A DNA stretch of 64,000 bases from Microbulbifer variabilis (GTDB lineage: Bacteria; Pseudomonadota; Gammaproteobacteria; Pseudomonadales; Cellvibrionaceae), in contig NZ_JAIVKI010000003.1 in NCBI RefSeq assembly GCF_020524905.1, positions 186,001 through 250,000 of the forward strand, written 5' to 3'. The translations under genes were made by a program, and so were the position numbers. Every line of letters begins with the position of its first letter. Positions within the stretch are counted from its first letter, which is position 1. Below the pieces are notes generated by a model. The model ran no database searches. It saw only the letters and a program-made list of their open reading frames with translations, and was not told the DNA's origin. Positions 43,272 to 52,123 of this stretch are shown one piece after another.

Positions 43272-44483
43272 TTAAAGATTGCGCTCGCGCTCAGAAGCGC
43301 TGGTGGTATTGCTGCTTGAAGAAGTGTTTTGGCGGGGAGGGCCTTTATCCTGCAGAGTGGTTTGCAGCTTTTTGGCCAGCTTGCGTGCGGTGGCGCGGTA
43401 GCTGGTGAGCTTGCCCCCGGCAACTGCGAGAATGCGCGGCTTGCGCTCATTGTCACAGCAAATCATGGACTCCCGCGAACGGGCAAAAGGGCTCTTCTCC
43501 GCTTCCGGCAGGACCCGCAACCCGGCAAAGCTCTCGCAAATGTCCTCCGCCTTTAGTCCGCGGGTCTGGAAAAAGTGCTGCTGCACTGTGCGCAGCAGGT
43601 AAGCCTCCTCATCTACGGTGGGCACTACTTCCCGTGGATCGCCGAAGAATGGGCGTTCTGTGGTGCCCACCAGGGTCTTGTCCTGCCAGGGCATTACAAA
43701 CACTGCGCGGTGGTCCTCGGCCTCCACATAGAAGATCTTGTTGCCCAGGGACAGTGGCAGCAGTATGTGAGTGCCTGCCACAAGGTCGATTGGAGGGAGG
43801 GGCACTGGGGGTGAGCAGCGCGCGTTGGTGGTGGCTACCCAGGGACCGCTGCAATTGACCAGTGCGCGGGTGTGCAAGGTGTTCAATTTGCCATCGGCCA
43901 CGTAATCAACCCGCACGCCCTCATCGGTAACTTCCGCGCCTACCAGACTGCCGGGGCAAATGATTTGTGCGCCGTGAGCAATTGCTGAGGCAACCACGTC
44001 ACGGGTCAGCGCAGCGTCGTCTGTTTGCGCATCGTAGTAACGAAACACTGCAAGTAGATCTTCCCGCTTGAGGCCTGGCAGGGTATCCCACTCCGATTTC
44101 GACAAAGCGCGAAAGCGCGAGGACTCACTGCCGATACCGGAGAGCAGTGCATAGAGGCTGAGCCCCAGCCTTACCATCCATGGCGACCGCTTGCTGTGAC
44201 GGTAGACCGGAATATAGAAGGGAACCATGCGCACTAACTGGGGTTTATTTTCCAGTAGCCAGCTGCGTTCGCGCAGGCACTCATAAACGAGGCGGAACTG
44301 GCCGCTCTCCAAATAGCGCAAGCCGCCGTGGATCAGCTTTGAGGAACGCGAAGAGGTGGCTGCGGCGATACCCAACTGCTCCAGTATCACTACCGAGTGG
44401 TGTTCCTTGGCTAGGGCCTCAGCGGTTCCCGCGCCAAGTATTCCCGCGCCAACTACCAGGACATCAAAATCCGTAGACATCAC
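43272..44483 (-). CDS. FAD-dependent glycerol-3-phosphate dehydrogenase-like oxidase
   Basis: The N-terminal Rossmann motif is VVGAGILGAGTAEALA (10-25). The GlpD hallmarks SSRSSKLIHGGLRYLESG (45-62) and VNCSGPWV are present. The C-terminal AGGKLTSYRATA matches the family. At 403 residues it is about 100 shorter than E. coli GlpD and lacks the C-terminal helical domain. It ends in a Ser-rich tail. It likely oxidises glycerol-3-phosphate to dihydroxyacetone phosphate at the membrane. The start overlaps the stop of the GDPD-like gene, suggesting one operon. Confidence 0.85.
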   Translation of the reverse strand: MMSTDFDVLVVGAGILGAGTAEALAKEHHSVVILEQLGIAAATSSRSSKLIHGGLRYLESGQFRLVYECLRERSWLLENKPQLVRMVPFYIPVYRHSKRSPWMVRLGLSLYALLSGIGSESSRFRALSKSEWDTLPGLKREDLLAVFRYYDAQTDDAALTRDVVASAIAHGAQIICPGSLVGAEVTDEGVRVDYVADGKLNTLHTRALVNCSGPWVATTNARCSPPVPLPPIDLVAGTHILLPLSLGNKIFYVEAEDHRAVFVMPWQDKTLVGTTERPFFGDPREVVPTVDEEAYLLRTVQQHFFQTRGLKAEDICESFAGLRVLPEAEKSPFARSRESMICCDNERKPRILAVAGGKLTSYRATARKLAKKLQTTLQDKGPPRQNTSSSSNTTSASERERNL

Positions 44484-45156
44484 TCGCTTCCCGGGAGCGC
44501 ATCAACAGCGGCAGGTTGCCGGTGAGGATATGGTGCGCTCCCCGCTTGCGCCAGAGTACGGCCTCTTCGGCGGAATTGATTTCGTAGACCACCCATTGCC
44601 AGGGGCCCGGTGGTAACTCCTCACAGTCGATAAAGCTATCGCGGATCAACAGAAACTCCGGGGCGAGGGTGACAATATCGGCAGACAGGCAGCGCGGTAC
44701 ACTACTGATCTGCAGGGCCACCCTGTGCCAGCCCATATTGCGGGCAGCCCGGAGACTGCGGCAATCCTGGGTAAGTAGGGCAAAGGATTCGCGCTCATTG
44801 CGCATTTGTTCCAACAACTTCTTTACTGCAGCGGTAAATCCCATATTGGCGATGTTGGCTGCGGAGATGCCCACAAACCAATCCAGGTGTCGATGACAAC
44901 TGGCCCAGTCCACAACCTGTATAAAGGAATCGATAGGCAGGCGGTTGAGTTGGGAGTCCCTCAGGTCGTGAAAGTAATGCTGACGTCTGTCACTGGGGAG
45001 AGGCAGAGTATCGTTGTGGTAGCACCAGGGTGTGCCATCCAGACTAAAGCGGACATCGCACTGAATGGCGCAGGCGCCCAGGTTATGGGCAGCCTCAAAA
45101 GCGGCGATGGTATTCTCCGGGTGGCGGGTTTTGTCGCCACGGTGCGCGATTAGCAT
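44464..45156 (-). CDS. GDPD-like protein with altered metal-site residues
   Basis: The fold signature of glycerophosphodiester phosphodiesterases starts at the second codon: LIAHRGDKTRHPENT, with H5, R6 and E14. Normal enzymes then have E-x-D; here it reads Q32-C-D34. His47 (CYHNDTL) is kept. The usual NIEIK strand is replaced by FVGISAANIA, losing another Glu. Two expected metal ligands are therefore missing, so activity is doubtful or different. A start at 45225 (TTG) would add 23 unconserved residues. It is coupled to the GlpD-like gene, which fits a glycerophosphodiester to G3P pathway. Confidence 0.75.
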   Translation of the reverse strand: MLIAHRGDKTRHPENTIAAFEAAHNLGACAIQCDVRFSLDGTPWCYHNDTLPLPSDRRQHYFHDLRDSQLNRLPIDSFIQVVDWASCHRHLDWFVGISAANIANMGFTAAVKKLLEQMRNERESFALLTQDCRSLRAARNMGWHRVALQISSVPRCLSADIVTLAPEFLLIRDSFIDCEELPPGPWQWVVYEINSAEEAVLWRKRGAHHILTGNLPLLMRSREASDVYGF

Positions 45157-45454
45157 GAGAGTCAAATCCGGAAAGCAAGCGTTATTGTCGGCTGGATATA
45201 GGCGCTTTGGCGCTCTGTAACCCAAAGGTCAATGGCCCAGGGTGGAATTGGGTCTTACAGGAAAAATAGACTGTGGAGGGGGGGTTGCAAGTGGAGTGCC
45301 GATGAAAATTGGATATGAATTGAGCCCTTGAAATCAGGCTTTGCCAGTAGCCCGGCTGGCAGCGGTAACTTCCATAGCTAAAATTAAAAAGTATCGCTCT
45401 TTTGTTGTCTGTACGGATGGTGTTTGCCGTACTGTAAAGAGGTATTAACCGCCA

Positions 45455-45778
45455 ATGACCAGTATCAGGTTAGGCGTGGTTTTGCTTTTCTGGTGGCTTG
45501 CTTGTGTTTTTACAATGCACCCTGCAGTCGCCAGTAGTTCAGCCACTGCGACGGCGCAGATTACGCTAGTTTTTCCGCCGAACGCAACTTTGCGACAGGC
45601 AGCGGGGGGAATTCATCGCGAGTTATGTTTGCGGAATTTCCCGGTTCAGCACATTAGCGTGACGGTCTTGACGCAGGATTTCAGGAGGGGACAGCGGACC
45701 CTAGATCTGGGGGCTAAGCGGTGTCTGATTGAGGGAGAGATCAAAGGGGGTTCAGAGTTGATAATCAGCGCAGAATAA
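45455..45778 (+). CDS. Small secreted protein, possible divergent pilin
   Basis: 107 residues with a signal peptide (about 1-27, ending near AVA). The mature part has two cysteines. Its pattern (ATAQITLVF, then ELCLRNFPVQHISVTVL, then RCLI) loosely parallels the pilins of the locus (ITLSF, then FCIGGFGFPTFSITF, then the second Cys). It lies 100 bp upstream of the chaperone gene on the same strand. It could be a minor subunit or initiator of the pilus. It lacks the usual C-terminal strand seen in the other pilins. Homology is not proven. Confidence 0.6.
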   Translation: MTSIRLGVVLLFWWLACVFTMHPAVASSSATATAQITLVFPPNATLRQAAGGIHRELCLRNFPVQHISVTVLTQDFRRGQRTLDLGAKRCLIEGEIKGGSELIISAE

Positions 45779-45879
45779 CTATCTTGCTCTTGTGTCTGCT
45801 TTTAAAAGAAGTAACCAACATTTCACCAGTGTAAAATGACGGGTTTAGAATAATCGTCTCTCAAAATACTCGGTCACTT

Positions 45880-46563
45880 ATGAAAAAACTATTCATTGCC
45901 TTTGTAATGCTGATTGCCCAGCCGGTAATGGCCGCCATGTCTGTGGATAAAATTGTCCTCTACTTGGAGGATGGTCCCAGTTCAAGGGATGATGTCGTAA
46001 TCAGTAACCCAGATGAAGAAACTCTTTACGTGCAGACGGAAATTTTCCGTGTGGATAACCCAGGCCGGGAGAATGAAGAGAGAGTCAGGGTGATCAATCC
46101 CGATGAGTTTAAGCTCTTGGTGAGCCCATCGAAAGCCGTGTTAGCCCCAGGAGAGAGAAAGCGCTTTCGCCTGATGGCGCTCGATCGCAATTTGGAGGAA
46201 GAGAAAGTCTACCGAGTGACTTTTAAGCCGGTTGTCGGTGAAGTTAAGTCTGAGCAAACTGCGCTGAAAATTCTTGTGGCTTACCAGGCGTTGGTTTTTG
46301 TCCAGCCAAAAGGTGGAGCCTACGAGGTTGGGTTGGTAAAAGAAAATGGCTCCTATCGTCTCACCAATAATGGCAATATTAATGTTGAGGTGGTGGAAGT
46401 TCGTCACTGCTTTGCCGAAGGGGAGTGCGAAAAACTTGAAGCCTCCGGCCGACTCTATGCCGGTACCAGCATTGAGGTTGCGGATGTGCCAGCCAATGGT
46501 GAGCTGGAAGTGTTATTACGCGGCCAAAACAGCGAAAAAATCCGCTTTCCACTGAAAAGTTGA
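45880..46563 (+). CDS. Periplasmic pilus chaperone (alpha-type)
   Basis: A 227-residue protein. The signal peptide (MKKLFIAFVMLIAQPVMA) is cleaved before AMS. The two-domain immunoglobulin-like pattern of PapD/CfaA-type chaperones is visible: VVISNPDEETLYVQTEIFRV, then VSPSKAVLAPGERKRFRLMAL and EEEKVYRVTFKPVV. A second domain (about 140-227) contains RLTNNGNINVEVVEV. It should hold pilin and adhesin subunits by donor-strand complementation and deliver them to the usher. It is the only chaperone gene in the locus, facing both usher triplets. Confidence 0.85.
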   Translation: MKKLFIAFVMLIAQPVMAAMSVDKIVLYLEDGPSSRDDVVISNPDEETLYVQTEIFRVDNPGRENEERVRVINPDEFKLLVSPSKAVLAPGERKRFRLMALDRNLEEEKVYRVTFKPVVGEVKSEQTALKILVAYQALVFVQPKGGAYEVGLVKENGSYRLTNNGNINVEVVEVRHCFAEGECEKLEASGRLYAGTSIEVADVPANGELEVLLRGQNSEKIRFPLKS

Positions 46564-46731
46564 TTCTCAACGGAGGCAGTAAGGCATAGGGTTTTGGCCT
46601 TGCTGCATTCAATTATTCTGTATTTATAAGTTAAGTACTTTGTAAGTCAGCGCAAGTTAATGTTGTAAAGCAGCAATCTGATCGAGAGATTCTTAAGAAC
46701 TTTTAAAAAGTTTTGGTGCCTATGGTGTCTG

Positions 46732-47691
46732 TTATTGACTGGTAACTGTTACCGTTATTACATCTGAATAGTAGGAGCCTCTGGCTTGTTCCCAACTGCC
46801 GGCGGGAATCGTTACAATCAGCCTGGCATTGTCTGTTAAGCACCGTCCAGGTGCTATGCGTGAAAGGGTGCCTCGAGCTTGCCCTATACTCTGTGTTCTG
46901 GCGCCACGGGTTTGGCTCATATCGTCGGTAAAGGATGCTGCATAGGGAAGGCTCTCCATCGCACCATTGAGCTGAAACATTTTTGCTCCTCTGGCGCCTG
47001 AAGTAATTCCATTTCTACTCGTTAAATTAACCAGATAGTTACTAAATCCTACTCCATCAATACAGAAATCTTCATGGCCGGTGATATCCTGCCCAGAAGA
47101 AAAGCTTGCATCAGTGATATAAATATTTCCAAGGTTTCTGATGCTTATGCTAGGTTCAACCTCCATTTCAATATCAAAATTCACTATTTGAGAATCTGCA
47201 GGAAGTGAATCCAAATACTGCATCACCTCCATCTGAAAGTGACCATAGTAATAGTTAGACGTGATTGCGTTGGTAGGGTTGATCTTTATACTTAGAAAGT
47301 TATTTAAATCGTTAAGGCTGCCGGGATATTGGTTACTGAATATTTCCGGACGTAAAGGCGTAGACGCACTGTTCCGAGAGGAAAAGGAAAGAGATATATC
47401 TAATGAATCTCCACTGTCAGAAAACAATTGAAATTTTCTTCCAGTCTCGGGGGTAACCTTTATGGCAAAGGGCTGGGCATGACCATTTCGATTACTGCGT
47501 AAGGTAAAATCGACCTCTTTCTTATATGCCTCATAATTAATGGTATGGCTCCCCTGTAGATCGCAAGTACGCAAATAAACATCTCCGGTACAGGCCGCCA
47601 ATGACAGGTTGGGCTGTACCATGGTGAACCCTGCAATGAATGTCGCCAGGCTTAGAGGTTTTAGGGGGGGGAGCTTGTTATTGCTTTTCAT
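46732..47691 (-). CDS. Tip adhesin of alpha-type pilus, cluster 1
   Basis: A secreted protein of 319 residues when begun at the ATG at 47691, the same length as its cluster 2 homologue. It has an N-terminal domain (LRTCDLQGSHTINYEAYKKEVDFTLRS) and a C-terminal pilin-like domain starting near EPSISIRNLGNIYI, with the conserved FCIDGVGFSNYLVNL and a terminal VITVTVTSQ. This two-domain build is that of CfaE-like tip adhesins. It overlaps the 3' end of usher 1. A TTG at 47709 would add six residues. Confidence 0.8.
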   Translation of the reverse strand: MKSNNKLPPLKPLSLATFIAGFTMVQPNLSLAACTGDVYLRTCDLQGSHTINYEAYKKEVDFTLRSNRNGHAQPFAIKVTPETGRKFQLFSDSGDSLDISLSFSSRNSASTPLRPEIFSNQYPGSLNDLNNFLSIKINPTNAITSNYYYGHFQMEVMQYLDSLPADSQIVNFDIEMEVEPSISIRNLGNIYITDASFSSGQDITGHEDFCIDGVGFSNYLVNLTSRNGITSGARGAKMFQLNGAMESLPYAASFTDDMSQTRGARTQSIGQARGTLSRIAPGRCLTDNARLIVTIPAGSWEQARGSYYSDVITVTVTSQ

Positions 47692-50200
47692 TGTGTTCGC
47701 TGACTTCAAAGGCTGGGAGACAGTAGGCGTCTGACTGTTGTAGCGTTCCTAAGTTGATCCAGTTTTCCCCGGAGTCCTCGACCTGAACACTAATACTGCA
47801 GTTAAGCCATTTGACCTCCAGGGTGGAATTACCCTCCATCTCAATAGGGACTTCCAATTGAAAGACACCAAATTGATCTGTTATTACTTCATGCTCACCA
47901 ATTGAAACAAGAGTCTCAGGGATACCGTTACCAAAAGAAGTTAACCTACCCATAATGACGTAGAGTGATTGTATGCTGTAGTTGGTCTCGGAAACATTTC
48001 CTGGGTATAGGGTAATAAACTGGCTTTTTTCCTTAAATTCAAAGAATCCATCATCCAGTGGTCGCAAGGTAACATCATAGCTGCGGTATGGGAGCAAATT
48101 AATAACCGATTTTTTGCCCCCTTTTGCATAACCGTGGCGTGAACCATCGACAAGCACTTCAAAATCATTATTTTCGCTGCCGTCTATATCGACGATAATG
48201 GCGCTTTCATAAGCCCTTTCTCCTCCCCAGGCAAACTTCTTGCTCGTAGCAATAATGTTGGTGCTGAAACTACCCAGGTAGTTGGTGGTGCGATTATTGC
48301 CATCCTTGCTGTAATTAACTGCCGAGTTGATAAAGCCTTGGCGGCCGGAAAGACGGGTGCGGCTTTCCAGGTAATAACCATCGTCTGTATTTTCAATACC
48401 TAAGGCTTGCTCCACTTCTGCAGACCATAGCTCTCTATCGTTCCACCGGCTTTCAAAACTCAGTCTATGCGGGGTTTCTCTTTGATTGTTGCCAAATTCT
48501 CTAAGGGCCGTGGCAAAGTGTTGCCATTGATCAGCGTAGTACCTGAGTTGAAAATCGATGCTTGAATAGGTTTCGTTGTCTGACTTGTTGTAGGAAAAGG
48601 TGATATCTCCGAACCAGTTTCTTTTTTTGATGAGTGATCGTCTATAGGCAAGTGTAGTAAATTTGCTGGTGTTGTTTGAGTCGGGCCCGCCGAAAATATT
48701 GTCAGAATAAATTGCCGTTGTTCGGCTTCTTTCGCTGTATCGAAGCGAGAGGTTGCCACCTAGAATTAAACTCTGAATGCCTATATTTTTATGGGAAAAA
48801 TTATGGCGGAGTAGTGGGTATTCATCCCGCGGGTATAGATGCTTATCTCCATACAGCTTGCTAATGGAGGCATTTAAGGTGGCGAAGGGAAGTTCGAACA
48901 GGCCTTCAAACCTATAGCCTTTTTGACCTCTCCGGCCTACCAAAAAGTTAGGGGAAAGCTCCAGACGAGTTCCTATCCAGCGTGCACCTAACTCCAGGGA
49001 TTGCTGGTTTTCCGTGGCAGAAATAGTACTGAAGAGCGCTATATTGTCAGAAACCCTGCGGCCTAAATAGGCCTGTACAAGACCTTCATTATAATATCCC
49101 GGTAGGCCGCGATAGCTGCCTGAATCTGTAGGCATCCCGGCGAGCAGGCTCCAATGCCACTCTCCTGGTGCGGGCAGATAGAAATCTTTGGCAAAAAATT
49201 CGGTGAAGCTGGTGAGAGGACGGCCCGATTCATCAAAAGTACGGACTTCAATCTCATAGGCTCCACTGGGTAAGCTTGAGGTGTCGAGTAGCCTGTTGCC
49301 AGCATCCAGTAACTCTGAGTGAACCAGGCGGTTTTCCCGGTAAACTTCTACCCGCCCGCGCACGGGCATATTTATTTCAACCGGTGCACCTTCCTGGTAG
49401 GAAAGGTCTGTACGTGTAAGTCTAGAATTGCGAAACTCTACACCGAAAACAGATCGTGAGGTATTGAAATAGCCGAAATTGCCTTGGGGTTGAAAGAGTC
49501 CTGCAGAGTAGTTTTTTCCGCGAAAATCTTTTGCCCAATACAGGTTGCTAACCTGATACCCCTGTTCGTCTGAGTAGTGCCACTGGCTGCGAAGCGACTT
49601 CTCGCCATATCCAATAATCGTATTTCCATTAAAAGTTGTGTGATAACTGTTGTCCGCTTCGTCAGAATGATTGCCGGCCCAGGCCGCACTCAGATTTTGG
49701 ATTAATGAAAATTCACTACTTGAAGGCGGTAGGTAAGGATCGGAAATCGCTACTTGTTGCGGCAGTAGATCCGGGGAGAAAAATACATCTAATCGATACT
49801 GGTTGTTGTTATAGATAACCGCAAAATCCTTAGGGCTCATAAATCCACAATCAATTTGTGCAGCGTTTTGGCATATTCGATCTGTATTTTTACTTTGCGG
49901 TTGCTGAAGAAGTTGTTCCACTCGCTCTGGGTTTAAAGGTAACGGTAGTAATTTCATGACTGCGGCTGGGTCATGAAATTCGATAACAGTGGGATGCACA
50001 GTAATTTGTACCGCGCCAATCATCTGGCCGCCATAATAGAGGTCGGCCACAACCATCTGTGGTTTAGTGAGATCCTCAAAACCCGCCGGTATATTGGTTG
50101 TTATGGGGTTAACAAACTCTTCCGAGAAAACTGTTACCTGCCAGAATAATACAGGCAATAATAACCAGCGAAAGATTCTGGCGGGTTTTTTTCTTACCAT
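47678..50200 (-). CDS. Outer-membrane usher, alpha (CS1/TcfC) type, cluster 1
   Basis: 840 residues with a signal peptide of about 26. The N-terminal periplasmic region (about 30-165) holds two Cys (110, 118). The E-set domain (about 272-330) contains PVRGRVEVYREN and DAGNRLLDTSSLPSGAYEIEVRTFD. The long barrel region and a C-terminal beta domain (from about 745, with GRLTSFGNGIPETLVSIGEHEVITDQFGVFQLEV) fit the alpha-usher family. It forms the pore through which the pilus is assembled. It sits between pilin 1 and adhesin 1, as in the cfaB-C-E order. Confidence 0.88.
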   Translation of the reverse strand: MVRKKPARIFRWLLLPVLFWQVTVFSEEFVNPITTNIPAGFEDLTKPQMVVADLYYGGQMIGAVQITVHPTVIEFHDPAAVMKLLPLPLNPERVEQLLQQPQSKNTDRICQNAAQIDCGFMSPKDFAVIYNNNQYRLDVFFSPDLLPQQVAISDPYLPPSSSEFSLIQNLSAAWAGNHSDEADNSYHTTFNGNTIIGYGEKSLRSQWHYSDEQGYQVSNLYWAKDFRGKNYSAGLFQPQGNFGYFNTSRSVFGVEFRNSRLTRTDLSYQEGAPVEINMPVRGRVEVYRENRLVHSELLDAGNRLLDTSSLPSGAYEIEVRTFDESGRPLTSFTEFFAKDFYLPAPGEWHWSLLAGMPTDSGSYRGLPGYYNEGLVQAYLGRRVSDNIALFSTISATENQQSLELGARWIGTRLELSPNFLVGRRGQKGYRFEGLFELPFATLNASISKLYGDKHLYPRDEYPLLRHNFSHKNIGIQSLILGGNLSLRYSERSRTTAIYSDNIFGGPDSNNTSKFTTLAYRRSLIKKRNWFGDITFSYNKSDNETYSSIDFQLRYYADQWQHFATALREFGNNQRETPHRLSFESRWNDRELWSAEVEQALGIENTDDGYYLESRTRLSGRQGFINSAVNYSKDGNNRTTNYLGSFSTNIIATSKKFAWGGERAYESAIIVDIDGSENNDFEVLVDGSRHGYAKGGKKSVINLLPYRSYDVTLRPLDDGFFEFKEKSQFITLYPGNVSETNYSIQSLYVIMGRLTSFGNGIPETLVSIGEHEVITDQFGVFQLEVPIEMEGNSTLEVKWLNCSISVQVEDSGENWINLGTLQQSDAYCLPAFEVSEHNEKQ

Positions 50201-50239
50201 AAAAAGCTATTACCAGAATTGAGATTGGTTTTTTATTGG

Positions 50240-50773
50240 TTATTCCGACGTTACTGTGATCGTTAAGGTGTCGGTATATTCGGTTCCACTTAAAACTCTG
50301 GCATTCTCCCAGTCCGCATTTAAAATGGTTACCTCAAAAGTAGAATTTTCCGGTGCTCCATTTCCATTGCAGTTACCAGGATCTTGGATGGCTTGTCCAG
50401 TCAAGGCGACTCCCTCGATGGTGGGAGCAAAGCCTCCATTGGGCACATTTTCAAAGCCGACGTGATAGGGAATATCTATAGTTCCATCAGTCAGTATATA
50501 TTCGTCGGTGCCATTCTCGCTCTCAAAGAGAATTTCGAAAGTAGAGAATCCAATGCCACGAATACAAAAAGATTCCCAATCAACGGCATTATTGCCTGAG
50601 GTCGGATCTGCAATGGTGAGGTTTTGAAGACCGTTAATGCTAATAGCTGAGGTAAACTGCAGTACTATTTCAGTATTGGCGTTGGCGTTGACAGCCAATG
50701 CCACTGGAGCTGCAATAGGTAGTAGGAGAGCCATCGTTATAGGGGCGACACGGCGTAGTGAAATATGGTTCAT
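50240..50773 (-). CDS. Major pilin, cluster 1
   Basis: A 177-residue secreted subunit. The signal peptide ends near ALA (about 27). The pilin core contains TEIVLQFTSAISINGLQNLTIADP, SFCIRGIGFSTFEILFES and the terminal strand YTDTLTITVTSE. Two cysteines can form one disulfide. It shares the layout and several motifs with the 54675-55202 product. It is the first gene of triplet 1, with usher 1 40 bp behind. Confidence 0.85.
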   Translation of the reverse strand: MNHISLRRVAPITMALLLPIAAPVALAVNANANTEIVLQFTSAISINGLQNLTIADPTSGNNAVDWESFCIRGIGFSTFEILFESENGTDEYILTDGTIDIPYHVGFENVPNGGFAPTIEGVALTGQAIQDPGNCNGNGAPENSTFEVTILNADWENARVLSGTEYTDTLTITVTSE

Positions 50774-51163
50774 TATTTTTATCCTTTAACCAAATGAGTA
50801 TAGCGAAGCGTACTGTCGGCTCCGTGGTTAAAAGAATAGGAAAGATTACCCAGTAGGCCAGTAAGCAATGCTAATCATTTCTCATTTTTACCGGTGATAA
50901 TAAGCTTTGTTTGTCGCAATATTTTCTATTTTTTAGTTCTGGGGGAGATGAAATGGCTTATTCGTAGTGAATGTTGGTTTTAATGACTAAAAGAGATTTT
51001 CAACGAAATCAAATGGATGAAGTTTATTTTTCTGATGGTATTTTTGGGTGAGGCTGGGAAAGGATGCTGATGCCAACTATTGGCCGATTGAATACTTGTT
51101 TGTTTAAAGTTTTTGCTTTGCCAGTTACCTAAGTCTAAGGGCTATACCTGGATAAATTACTTG
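50774..51163. other. Non-coding region between pilus triplets
   Basis: 390 AT-rich bases with no gene. It separates the end of adhesin 2 from pilin 1 and should hold the promoter of triplet 1. No clear terminator or operator was recognised. Confidence 0.5.
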
Positions 51164-52123
51164 TCACTGACTGCTAACCGTGACGGTTAATACATCGGTA
51201 TAAATGGGCTCCCCGGCCTGCTCCCAGTCTGAGGGGGCAACTGAGATAGTCACTCTGGCGTTGTCGCTGACACACGTTTCGTTGGACTGCCTTACAAATG
51301 ATCCCGGTATATCGCCCTGGTTATTTGGGCTCTTGGCGCTACTGCCATTTAAATCATCGGAGAAACTGACCGAATAAGCCATGCTCTCAGCGGCGCCTTT
51401 GAGGGCATAAGGGGAAATCCCGCTTCCTCCAGTACTGCCAGTACTGCCATTACCGCTGGAAAGATTGACTGTATAGCGGTCGAAACCAATGCCTCCAATA
51501 CAGAAATCCTCCTGCCCCTCAATCGGTTGACCAAAAGAGATGCCCGAATTGCTCAGGTCAATATCCCCCAAACTGCGAATGACAATGTTGGGCTCTACCT
51601 CCAAAACGATATCAAAGTCTACGGTTTCGCTATCGGTCACGAAGATAAGGAAGTATTGCTCCAGGGTGAGCTGGAAACTTCCGGTGTATTGATTGGAAGA
51701 GGGAGTCTTGGCGTTGTTAATTTCCACTAAAAGGGAGGCGTTGGTATCGTTGCGACTACCGTTAAAAGGGCCCGCGAGATTATTGAGGGTGAGCGACTGT
51801 GCATCGCTATTGCTGGGGTCTAAGGTAAAGGCAATATCCAGGGTATCGCCATTGTCGGCAGTCAGTGTAAAAGTGTTACCACTCAGAGGCGCGAGCTCGG
51901 CATAGTAAGAGTAAGCGCGGCCACCGAATGAACTGCGGCTGCGCAAGGTAAAGGCAATCTCCTTGGTATTGGATTGGTAATTCAGATTGTGTGTACCGCC
52001 AAGGTTACAGGTGCGTAAGTTGTCATTACTGGAGCAACTCTGGGCCTGGGCCGGCATATGGCAAGATAGAAAAAGCAAACCCAGCCATAGGAGTTTGGCG
52101 AGAAGGTCTTTAACGTTGCGCAC
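51164..52123 (-). CDS. Tip adhesin of alpha-type pilus, cluster 2
   Basis: A secreted 319-residue protein. It has signal peptide residues 1-27, an N-terminal domain (LRTCNLGGTHNLNYQSNTKEIAFTLRS), then a C-terminal pilin-like domain from EPNIVIRSLGDIDL with FCIGGIGFDRYTVNLSSG and VLTVTVSSQ. It parallels the cluster 1 adhesin throughout. A Gly/Ser-rich loop (STGSTGGSG) lies in the second domain. It overlaps usher 2 by 14 nt. Confidence 0.8.
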   Translation of the reverse strand: MRNVKDLLAKLLWLGLLFLSCHMPAQAQSCSSNDNLRTCNLGGTHNLNYQSNTKEIAFTLRSRSSFGGRAYSYYAELAPLSGNTFTLTADNGDTLDIAFTLDPSNSDAQSLTLNNLAGPFNGSRNDTNASLLVEINNAKTPSSNQYTGSFQLTLEQYFLIFVTDSETVDFDIVLEVEPNIVIRSLGDIDLSNSGISFGQPIEGQEDFCIGGIGFDRYTVNLSSGNGSTGSTGGSGISPYALKGAAESMAYSVSFSDDLNGSSAKSPNNQGDIPGSFVRQSNETCVSDNARVTISVAPSDWEQAGEPIYTDVLTVTVSSQ

